From positions 18,828,361 through 18,892,360 of the forward strand of contig OZ029918.1 in NCBI GenBank assembly GCA_964023275.1: a stretch of DNA of 64,000 bases, written 5' to 3'. The position numbers and the translations under genes are program-made. Source of the DNA: Norana najaformis. Its lineage: Eukaryota; Annelida; Clitellata; Crassiclitellata; Hormogastridae. The notes under the pieces are model-generated. The model had not been told where the DNA came from and ran no database searches. It saw only the letters and a list, made by a program, of their open reading frames with translations. Positions 47,101-59,100 of the stretch are shown one piece after another (positions within the stretch are counted from its first letter, which is position 1; each line of letters opens with the position of its first letter).

Positions 47101-50100
47101 AGATAGCTGAAGACGGCATAACAGAATATTATGATCAACCGTGTCAAAGGCAGCGGAGACTTCATAGAGTGCAAGTAGGGTAATGTGAGACTGATCAATG
47201 GCTCAATAAATTAATGTAAGGTAGTTGCTACTAAATGATTGGACAAATGCTGTGCTGTAAAACCGTAATTTGTTTCTCCACGTGGTGTTAGATAGGTAGA
47301 TGTATTTTCATCTTACATATTTCTATTTAACAGGGCGGAGGCAGTGAGGTCTGGCATTCAGATGACACCCTAAGCATTGCCTCCTTGACATTCCATCCAT
47401 TTGATAATGTAGTTGTTTTTGCTGTCTCCAACAAACTTCGTTTCTGGGATTGGACCAGATCTGAGCCATTTGCTGTCTGTGAAACATCTCAAGATTTTGA
47501 AAAAATCAGGTAAGATAAATATGACCCTGTGGGTCAAAATATGACATTTAAGCTAAAATATGTGCATTTTACTTCTGCTGTCAGTAATAAAAAAGTAAAG
47601 GTATAGGTAACATGCTTTCTCACATACCACTGTAGAGACTCTTCAGAAGCCTAGGCTGTGGTCTAAGGATCATTTGGATGAGGCATAGCCAGGGCAAATG
47701 CAGTGACAGGACACCTTTTTAACTACCCAACTTGAATTGGTACTTATTTACTAACCAGTAAGGGTTGGAGGGCTGAGTGGGCATCAGGTAGCATAGTGTT
47801 CCATTGAGTGTCACCCATTCAAGTTCTAACTTGGTTCCATTTGTCTTTTTTATGTGCCAGCATTGTATTAATGAAACCAAGCAGCCACTGACAGTATTAA
47901 GACTGTATATACTCATGTATAAGATAAGGAATTTTGGACAATTTTAAAAGTTCAAATTGGGGAGGGTCACCTTATACTACGGCCATCCCACAATCACTGG
48001 ACACATCCACAGGAACTTGCAGGACACATCCAAATGAGGACATCGTCTCAGCCACCAGATAGTTTTTCAGCACAGACTGTGCCTTAAAGGCCAACTTCAG
48101 TCAGAAGGCAGAGAACCATTATACCTTATGATATTATACTGGTAATTATGGTCTGTTTGCTCCATTTGGCAGTATGAAAGCACCACCCTGCACAATTAGA
48201 CCTGCAAAATCAATAGGTCTTAGTACTCTGCCCCAAATGGGAGGGGAGAGTAAAGCCATATGTGAATAAATGCTGACAGAGGGACTGAACATTCAGTGTG
48301 CATCATCGACTTATATGCAAGTCATAGACTATTTTCCTTTCCAAGGTCGCAAAAATAGAGGGTTGACTTATACATGGGATTGACTTGTATGCGAGTATAT
48401 ATGGTAAATATTTGAAACACCGAATGATGAACAGTTATAAATTAACTGCCTGTTTGATTTAATTTAATATGTCAGCACGATATGTTGCCATGCTGAATTT
48501 ATCTGTGTGGGGTTTCTCTGAGTACTGTGGGTCTATGCTTGTTAAATAACACCCTCTGATTGCTTGTCTTGTCTTGTCCTTAACTGTTCTCAAGTCGAGG
48601 GTTGGCCGCATCATGGACAGTTCTGTGCCATCTGCTTCTGTCCCTCGTTTATTTGTAATAACTGTAATAACTGATCGAATGACTTGATGTTATCAATCCA
48701 TGTCATCTTGGGTCTTCCCAGAGCTAGGGATCCAGGAATTGTGCCTTGGTTGATATCTTTCTCTAAGCAGTCTCCATTCTGTCGCAGCACATGCCCAAAG
48801 TATGACAGCTTCCTCTTTTTGATTAATCCGAGCAGACTCCTCTCTACTCCTGCAGTCTCTAGGACCCAATCGTTTGTCTTCTTGGCAGTTCATGGTATTC
48901 TAAGAATCTGCCACAAATACTTCATTTCAAATGTGCTGATTATTGCCTCTTCATCTTTCTTTATGGTCCAGCTCTCACATCCATACTGAGCCACTGGCCA
49001 TACAAGAGCTTTCAGAAGTCTTATCTTTGCTGCATCTTTAATAATTTACCAGGTTGGTGGCACCCTTCATCACTATGCACCGTGGGTAGAGATGTCTCTT
49101 CAGCCGTAACTTATTGCTTTCAGGGTGTCCTCCACAACATCTTTGGCAACACATCTTCATACTGTGGGTTGGCAACTGCAATGTTCCCACAGTCATTAAT
49201 CAGCAACTTTATTTGCAAAGTCATCATTAATGTCAACTAGAACAGATCCGTCCCACAAGCATCACTGTCAGTCAAAAACGGGTCGAACACAGGCAGTAGT
49301 CAACATCTGATTAACTCCCGCTAGCATATGTGAACATTAATTTTAACTGCCTTCACTCAGATACAGTTTCACAGATACTTGCTTTAGTCAAGAACTGATT
49401 AATTTTTTAGTACCATACTTTCCAGACTATAAGTCGCACCTTATTATATGACGCAGTGATGCAAAAACGGCAAAATTTTTCAGTACATCGGTCACACTGG
49501 TATATACTGTAAGATGCACTCATACACAGATTTCCAGTCACAATGTGTATAAGCGTGTTTACTAATGACGGCCATAAATGCATGATCATCATAAACAAAT
49601 AATTGCTCAAACATAACTTTGTTGAAATAAAGTTATTTTTGCACTTTTGAATTTAAGATTTCCAACATTGTTGTTGTTTGTATTTTGATAGTAATTGCTT
49701 GGTTCTATAAGTAAATCCAGTCGGCAGAACGCATCAAATGATAATTTTTTGCAAAGCAGGACGTTTTGGCACCCCTGTTTTGGTGCTGACCATTTTGGCA
49801 CCACCGTTTTGGTGCATCCGTTTTGGCATTTCTAAACATAAACGCATTTCTCAGTCAGCATAGTAAACACAGTACATAGCAGTTGACAGTAAATATTTAT
49901 TTGTTTTTTCATGCAAAGTTGTATTGTTCAGTGCTGTAAACGCGCTATCTTTGTTACTTTTTTAATGCATTTAGAAATAAACGCAGTATATCAAAGTTTT
50001 AATACATTTTGAAATAAACGTAGCATATCAAAGCTTTAATACATTTGAAATAAATGTAGTATATCAAAGTTGTCAAGGAATGTTCAATGAATATTGCTCA

Positions 50101-53100
50101 ATGCGTTACGTTTTGGTACGATGTACAGTCCATCAGTTCACGAGTCCATCAAAAGGTACTCGATGGTGTTTCGTTTGTTGTAACTCACAACAGTTGTCCA
50201 GATTCTGAGATCTGTGTCGATGTATTTTCTGCGCTTTACCGGCTCCACGAATGAATTGCTCATATACTAGGTTAGACCCTTTTTGAACTGCTCGGATTCC
50301 ATCTATAAATTTCCAAATGGTTGGGTGATCCACCCCAAATTCGGCTTGCAATCTTCGATGGGCTGCTTCAACATAGTTGTTAGTACGATCCTTTCCATTC
50401 ACTGTCCTCTTGTAGACAGACCACGTCTGAGGAGGAAACAATGCACGACGTCGAGTCCTGTTACGATTTTGATGTCCTATGTAGAAGTCCTCAAACCAGT
50501 TGATGATTGGAAGTCCTCCGTAATTTCATTTGCCAATCCTCCAAAGCAACACCTAGGTCGTCGATTGGAACAAAGGAAAGCATGACTATCATTCGGGGCG
50601 GTCAAAGCGAAATCTGGATCTGTGTTGTATCGGCGAACCAGACCTTCGTCTGCCAATTTCTTGCGCATGTTCTTCGTCAAGTGGAAGAGGCATCCATGGA
50701 TTGCACAATTCGGAAACGTTGCTTGAACAGCTCCAATAGCGGCCTGCTCAAAGTTGATGGAGATTGACGATGGATTGAGATGTGGCCAGAATTCTTTAAC
50801 AGCTTCAAACATTCATCGATAAGTTTCTCCTTCTTTATTTGGTAACAGAGCATACAGAATCGGTAGGACAAGTCCTCCTCTGTCTGCCGTGACGACATAT
50901 ATCTGTGAGAAAAGAGCAGAAGCTAGGCTGAATGTTCTGTCTACTTACAGTCTTTCCATCTGGTTACTCCAATCAGCAGTCGACTGTCGGCCAAATATGA
51001 AAATTCGATTTCCATCCTGTTCTCCTAAATCCCATAATAGAAATTCTTCCAGTTGATCAGGTTTGACTTTGTGCATCCAATATGCATCTGGAATGATAAT
51101 TGATGCGCGATCAGCCGGTTGTGGAGGAGCTGCTTGAGTGTCATTTCTACTCCGCTGAATGACCTTATGAACGGCATCTTTCTTCAGGATCTTTGCTTGA
51201 ACGACAGCCGAGGTTCCTTGCAGAGCACTGTTGAGGATCACTGACGAGATTTCCGTTGTCTCTGTTGCCCTCTGTTTGATTCCAGTCATGATCACGGCAA
51301 CCCTAAGTTGCGCTGCGTCACTTCCGTGACTGTGCTGGTTCATCTGCATAAGAACTCGATCAGTATCTGCAGTCGTGTGTAGACGGGCATTGCATTCGTT
51401 CTTCAGCTCACGTCGCCAGAATTTCTTGGAATGGTCTGCACTGAATTTATTGAACACGTAGAGGTAACCTTCGTGAATAAACCTTTCCTTGCCACGCTTC
51501 GACTGCACAGTTTCCATTTTAAAGGTGTCACAGAATGATATTTGATATATTTATCATACTTTATATATGTAACTTTTCATATAATTTAAAACGCTCTTGC
51601 TGCGTCTTATATGAATGTTGTTTTAAAATCTTCACGAGCAGAGCAAAGCAGTACGTTGCAATGAACTTTCTGAACAGAATATATGAGCAACGTCGAGCAG
51701 TGCTTTATAATGAATTTACTACACAGATTAGTGTCACTCGTGGAGTAATACCTTGCACGCTAACGTACTGTATCGGTTTCACTACCGTATGTTAGCATGT
51801 AAGTCCCCACACCTTGCTTCTCTTGGGCCTGCTGTGGGAGGTTGCATGAAGCCGCGGAGGTGTACGTCATTGGACGTGGCAGAGGTGGAGGTAATGGGAC
51901 GCGGCAGGGGCGGAGGGTTGCAGGACGTGGCAGAGGTAGAGGCCGCAGGACGTGACAGAGGCAGAGCGTGCAGGTCAAGGTGGGCTAGCAGTCTGCTGCA
52001 AACTCTGTCGGTTCGGTATGGACGCTGTCTGCAAGCTTAGTACTGCTATCACTGTGTATATTCCACATTTGATAAATTTGATTTAATTAAATTTACTTTA
52101 AGTCCTTATCGGTCTTTGCCAACTATATATATAGCTACTTCGAAAAATTTATAAAATTTTCGCACATAAGTTGCACCGTTAAATAAAATGCACCCCTAGA
52201 AGTTTGTGTAAAAAACCGCGTCTTATATTCCAGAACATACGGTAAGTTGATGTGAGTACCAGTGTTCTGCAAGTTTGGAGCAGTTTGGACATAAATCACT
52301 ACTGACTTATGTCCAAACTACCGACTACGACGACTGACTACCATTGCAAATGCTACAGATGAAGCATTTAGGTTAGCAATTTTGTTACGTGTTGCCAGTG
52401 AGCTCCCTCCAATACATTAACTCCTGCACTTCATGAACTGTCTTGTTGGTCCATTCTTAAGGAATAGTCTTCCTTCTCACATACATACTGTTTCATCTGA
52501 CTCAGCTTAATTTGCATTTTTTTCTATTTAGAAAATGGTGGACAGTGATACTCTTAGTGTTTTCCATATGTCCTCTACACATGTTCAGAAATATTAAATT
52601 GATAGGTCGTTACTTAAAAGCAAATACTTTGCTAAATTTGTAAAGTTCCTGTTGAAGAATTTCAACTTCTTAAGAATCATTTTGAGTAATTAAATATACA
52701 AATGTCTATTTAGAAATTAAATGAGTAGGAAGTCCTGTTTTTTGTTAGCTTGACTTCATCATATTATCCCAATTATATGTTGATTGATTTTTAGATGGGT
52801 TAAGTTTGATTGCATTGGTCACCGACTACTGACTGCCATTGCAAATGCTGCAGATGAAGCATTTAGGTTAGTGAATTTGTTTTACATTTATTTTATATGT
52901 ACGTGTAACACAAGATAGTGACTAAGTAGTATGTCACAGTTATTACTATTATTATTATTAATAAGTTAGTTAGTAAATTCTAACATGCTGGTGTCTAATG
53001 CACAATGCATCAATTGATGGCACACCAAAGCCTAGCCCAATCAGGTCAATATCCAGAATGTCAGTCCACAAGACAGAGAGGCAACCTGTGATGGACAAGC

Positions 53101-56100
53101 AATTTGAAAGAGGTGTTTTAAGTTGAGAACGAAATGACACAAGCTGCTGAGCAGAACAATCAAACACAGGGTGGGAGATCCAAAATTTAGGACCAGCAAC
53201 TGAAAAATCTCATTCACCAAGAACAGTTCTAGTCCTTCGTTTGGCTAGAGAAAGGCAATCAGATGACCTTGCAAAATAATGGTAATAGGAATAAGGACTG
53301 ATTTTAAGTATTATGGTTGGCTGGAGTTCAGTGTTTTATAAACTGTAAGTCCCAATTTAAAACAAATCTTTTGCTGAACAGGAAGCCAATGCAAATATTT
53401 GAGCATTGGAGTTATATACTCACAATTTGACATATTTGTTATGGTTCTAGACAAGGAGTTCTGAACTTTGGAGTTTCTGCATGTTTAATTTTATGATACC
53501 AACAAGAAGCTATTTGCAGTAGTCAGGATGACTGGAGACCAATGCACTTGCCAAGAATTTTCTAGAAGACATGGGGACATAACGCCTAATTCTTACAAAC
53601 GACTTACAAATATCATTTACATAGTTTGTGAGTGTAACCCCTCTCTTGCTGACATCTGTGTACATGTAGATATGTGACTCTATTTAGCTAGACCACAGTA
53701 CACTACAATCTTGTTCTTACTTGCTTGATTAGCTAGTAAGTTGATATTCACACAACTTGGGGTACGTCGCCAAATATGATATATATTGGCCTGACTTAAG
53801 CTTAAGCAATGGTGATGCAATGGCTCGTTGTTTCCACATTCATAATGTTCAATCATATGTGATTAAATAAAGCAATCAAAGTCACTCGATGTAAATCAAT
53901 CAAATATATATTCCAATGTCAAAGTCTTATGTAACACTTAATTAGGTGAGCTTCTTAACTAAGCCTATCTTTATAATTCTGACCGCCCACATAGAATTAT
54001 GGTCATTTATAACTTATGTATTCTGACTCTTTGTGGAAGAAGTCTTGCAGCTGATTCACTTTTCTGTTCACTGTCCTTGAGAGTATTCACGAAGAAATGA
54101 CGAATGAAGTGTTATCACTCTCCGAATCTCAACATCTTACGAATGTCTCACCACAGCTCACCGACAGACCGTGTAGACAACACGTTACTCTTATTCCCAT
54201 ATTCTGTACTTGTGACGCACTTGCAGTCCAAAGGAAGGATTCTTTGATGCCAAGCGACTCTTTAGTTACCATCCAAAGATAAGATTCTTTTGACGATGCG
54301 CAGTTATATTGTACAGTCCAAAGATTAGGATCTTTGATGACATGCGTTTTATCATACAGTCCAAAGATAAGGATCTTTGTTGACTTTCGGCTTATAAAGA
54401 TAAGTCCGTATTTTCCATGATTTCCATGGATTAAAATCCACAAGTACAAGACAATAGTTTCTTGACTAAACTATGTCCAAACACCACGAAATGTAGGCTA
54501 ATCACCTGTACTTTGAGCTATTACCAGCCCATCAAATGAGAACGCAGTTTGACTAATTCCTTAGCCCTAAAACTGACTAACTTTCTCGGAGTCATGCTTA
54601 AACTTCAACAAGGACCTCAACGTCCAATGCCCAGCCATGAACTGATTGTCTATAATGGTTTTCGCCTCGAACATTCGACATAGTTGTCACTTCGCTATTG
54701 GCCAAATTCGTCGTCTGATATTTCCACCCTTCTATTCTGTGTTGAAGATTAGACCGGCCATTGAGGTTCGTCTGCTAACTTGCACACCTTAGGTTAGCAG
54801 TTATGACTAAGGCGCCACCTCATTGGTTCTCAACTTTCTGCAGTAATGCGATGCCATTGGTCAATAATCCAACACTGTAAATCCATGATTGGTTGATAAT
54901 CCATGCATCAGTTTGAAATCATGGTCAAAATTGAAACAAACTGTTGCAAATTGTGATCAAAATAATCCATTGTCATCCAAGTTAATCACCTGTAAAATAA
55001 GTTCAGACAATCATCTTATTTTACCCCAACTTAACAGATTTTTATCACCTATGCTGGCCTTGCTATTTTTAAAATTAGAAACGACTAAGCCGGCCGATAA
55101 TCTTAAGTTAGTAAACATGTTAGTCAACTCAAAATCTTTTACTAATACTTGTGTAAACGCATCAAAAATACATATTAATAATGCAATAGAAAATTCAAAT
55201 TATTACATAATGCAAGAACATATAAAATAGACTTAGTCTACAGTGAGAGACATGGTAGAATCAGAAACAATGACCAAACCATGAGCAGCATTAGTCAACT
55301 CAACAAGCAAGTCATCCAGTTTTAAGGGTTTAAGCCATTCAAACTTCTTAAGTTACTGTGGAGTGCCCAATAATAGAAATTCAGTTTTTGATGGGTTAAG
55401 GAGGAGTTCATTAGCCACCATCCAAGACTTTATTTATGATGCATAACTGCTGAAAACATATGGGCGCACAACGGTGTTTACCTTGTGAAATGGCCTCATT
55501 CACTGATCATTTTCATGGCTAATTCTTGTTTAACCCAATACTGACAAGTGTGCAGTAAAGTGCACTATAGGGGTCACGACATTAGTGCTGCCTTTGACAC
55601 AGTTGATCATGACATACTGTCGACACGTCTTAATGTGTCGTATGGATTTGTGGACCAGTCGCTGAAATGGCTTTGATCGTTCCTTGATGAGCGGACGATG
55701 ATGGTAGCTACTGAGTTAGCCTGCTCAGAGTGGGTCCCGATGTCTTTCGGCGTTCCTCAGGATTCGGTCCTTGTGCCGCTCCTTTACATTCTTTATACAG
55801 CAGATCTGACTTGTATCATTACTACACATGGCACACGTGTTCATCAATATGCTGATGGTGTCCAGCTTTGTTCCAGCTGTCGTCCTGCTGATTCTGTCGC
55901 CTGCCTTACGTCGGTGCTGGGAACTGTGACAGACGTACAGGTGTGGATGTCATCGAATCACCTTCGGCTTAACCCATTCAAAACACAATTTTTGTGGGTT
56001 GGTACGCGTCAAGCTCGGGCTAAAATCAACCAACAGGAGCTTTTCTCATCATTTCCAGGCTGGTAGCCCCAACAGCTGGTCCGTGACCTGGGAGTGCTTA

Positions 56101-59100
56101 TAGATGGTGAGCTGTCCATGGCTGACCACGCTGATTCGTTGTGCAGGTCGTGCTTCTATCAGCTGCATCAGATTCGATCAATACGGCGTAATCTATCGTT
56201 CAGCGCTGCAACAGCATTACTTCACTCCTTCGTCCTGACGCGGCTGGACTACTGCAACTCTGCCTTTGCAGGTTTGCAAAATTCTGTCTTCATCAGCTCC
56301 AGTCCGTCCTGAACTGTGCCACCCGCCTAGTCTCTAATCTACCCAAATTTTCCCATATATCAGTTTATATGAGAGATACTGGCTACCAATTGAAGAAAGA
56401 ATCAAATTCAAGATCCTGCTCTTTGGTCGGGCCTCGTTGGCTGGATACACTCCTGAATATATACACAAGTTGTTTGCTCTGGTCAGTGCCCATCCAGGTC
56501 GTCAGTCGCTTCGCTCTTCATCCTGAGGAGATCTATAGGTTCCTCACTGCGGTACATCAGCACAACAACACCGTGCATTGTCCTGCATGGGTCCTTCCCT
56601 GTGGAACAGTCTTCCTATAAACATTCGTTCTATTTCTGTGAATTTGGCCCAAGAAACATTCTCTTCGTTAGTCAAGACTTGCTTGTTTAAATTAACTGGG
56701 CAGCCATGTTCACAGCGCTTTTGAGAGGTTCTTAAAATGTGCTATATAAAAGATTAGGTACATACATACATACATACATATGACGAATGTGCAGTAAAGT
56801 GCACTGTTAGCTAGACGGCTCTTGGCCTACCGTGGACGTTATATTTTTTAAATCTGACCTCATTTAGGCCAAGATAATATAATTAAGAACAGAAATAAGT
56901 GGAAGATATTTTTAGAATTGGGTTATGTATATGAAAATCAACCAATCGAATTGGACATTTAAATCACAACTTTAAATAACCCAAAATGGTGGCATGTTGT
57001 CGTTGTGGTCTTACTGACGACGAAGTTTCAACTCATCTGACAATAAAAACCTGTTTGTTGCATCCAGTGAGGAAGATAAAGTAGCTTTGGCTGAAGAACA
57101 TTCTGACATCAACTGTAATTTCAGACGGCATCCGATACACGCTATCGGACTGTCAAACTGGGTCAGGCTGATGACTTGGACGATATAGATTGGACTCAAC
57201 AGGTGTAAGATTTTCCAGTTTCACCCATAACTGTTCCATTTACAGGCGTCTTTGGTGGACCAGCCCATGTTGCACCATTTTTGAACCTTTTCTAACTTTT
57301 TAGATAAAAGTTTTTTGATGTGCTAGCTGTACAGACCAACCTGCTTGCTGAGCAGAGTAGGTCAGGTGCACATCAGGCAGGTAAAGTACAAATAACAAAA
57401 TGCAAACCTACTTCTTCTTTAGAGATGTGTGCATTTGTCAGCACCAACATCGTGATGGGCTTCAAGATGCAACCATGGCTGTATGCCTGCTGGTCAGCTG
57501 ATACTTTGCTCAATGATCTCTGGATTTCAGGGACCATGATAAGGGATCGGTTCGTGGCCTTGAGCTGGTACCTTCATTTGGCAGACAATTCCCAGGTTCC
57601 TGTAAAGAATCCTTCTAATTATGATCCATTGTATAAAGTTCGTCCTCTGGTAGATCACCTGAATTCTAGATTTTCAGAGTTTTGCAAGCCAGGGAAGAAT
57701 CTGAGCATTGACGAGTCAATAGTTGGGTTCAAGAGAAGATATCAATTCAAACAGTATTTTCCTAAAAAGCAACCAAATGGCAATTCAAAATCTGGATCAT
57801 TAGTGACTCAGAAAATGGATACCCTTTTCCAAAAAGACACAGTATGAATGTGAAAAATGCAAAGTTGCTTTGTGCAAAGTTGGATGCTTCCACATTTACC
57901 ATGAGCTAAATCAGATAGTGGTTCCACGAGCCAGTGCTGAGTAAATAAGTGGCTGTGGGGTGTAAGGAAGGTAAGCAGTATCGCACATCAAAACAACTGT
58001 TCAAATTTCCATTCTAAATTGTCCTCCTAGAACTATTCAGTCCAGTCTGTTGAGAAAAAGGAGTCGATCCAGGAAGCTTCAGCCATCTTCTAGGTGACTA
58101 TCCACTGTCGATCCAGCACACTCAAGCAATCATGAAAACAGCTCTTTTCAGTCACCAAATATTTGAAAAGGAAACAGGTGTCAGTGTGTTTGCCTATTCA
58201 TGTGCCTGGCTTGTTGTAATGTTTCTGCTGTTGCCCTGTTGCTGTGCATGTTGCAATGTTGTTGATGTTATGGTTGTATTGCTGTGCATGTGTTTGGGAG
58301 GTGGTAGAGTGGGTATTGCAACTTTGAGTTCCCCAAAATTTTGTTTCAAAAACTGGACAGAGGGATTGAAAAAGGAGATAAAATGCTAAAGAATGATGTT
58401 AACCTCAAGTCTGTACGCCAACAAGTGACAAAGATTAGATAAGTTAAAATTTCTTACCTTTTAGTCGCTTTCTTATTTTTCCTTTGATTTTCACAACTTT
58501 GGCCTATATACTAAAAATATTGTATCTCCTTCATTTATGAAAATATTTTCAAACTTTCTGCTGGATTTTGTATGGTATTGATTTCTGCACAGTTTTTGTG
58601 CTGACACTAACATATGTTGTCACCGAAAATTTTGTTCTTGAACATGAAAAAAGTAAAAACATGGGTTGGGGTACAGTTTTGGGGCAAATTTGGGTACCCC
58701 AAAAATTTTTGTACCAAAAACTAGACGGATGGATGGGAAGAGGAGATAAAATGCTAAAGAATGATGTTAACTTTGTCTGTAGGTCAAGAACTTACTAAGA
58801 TATTACCAGTTGAAAACTATTTAATTGATAAGGCTTTTTATGGTAAAATCGCTCATTGTCAGGGCCTAGGTGGAAAAAATTCTGTCGTCGGTTAAGGTTT
58901 AAAACTACAAATTTAATGATATTTGCGTGGAATAACATGTTTTCTGACAGCACATCAAAAGGAATCATCTTCCAAAACATTTTGGTATATGAAAAAATGC
59001 TTTAAAACATTCCCATGTTTTCTGGAGTTTTTCATCATTGGCTCCAGTGACTGCCTGGTGAAATTCGATAAGGGACTTCAGTGGTTTAAGATGTTAAAAT

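Larger units (their letters stand above)
55530..58902 (+). mobile_element. piggyBac element copy B, split by an L2 insertion
   Basis: TTAA at 55530-55533 and 58899-58902 bounds it. The left end reads TTAACCCAATACTGAC, and the right end (reverse strand) TTAAACCTTAACCGACGAC, matching copy A ends. The L2 insertion at 55567-56780 lies 35 bp in. Transposase remnants run 56985-57900. The 3' UTR (58380-58890) is 80-90% similar to the reverse of 26600-27540. Without the L2 the element would be about 2.1 kb. Confidence 0.85.

Noticed and set aside
50907-50949. Possible short intron in the MULE transposase (GTAAGT ... CACAG on the - strand)
   Set aside because: Splicing would keep the frame, but reading straight through gives VDRTF...ALFSQIYVVTADRGG, which is the expected catalytic motif of the domain. 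It is therefore coding sequence with a premature TAA, not an intron.
51840-52010. GC-rich Gly/Arg repeat as an RGG-type RNA-binding protein domain
   Set aside because: The run (GRGRGGG...) is short, lies outside the transposase frame and reads equally well as repeats on both strands; it is more likely untranslated sequence of the MULE.
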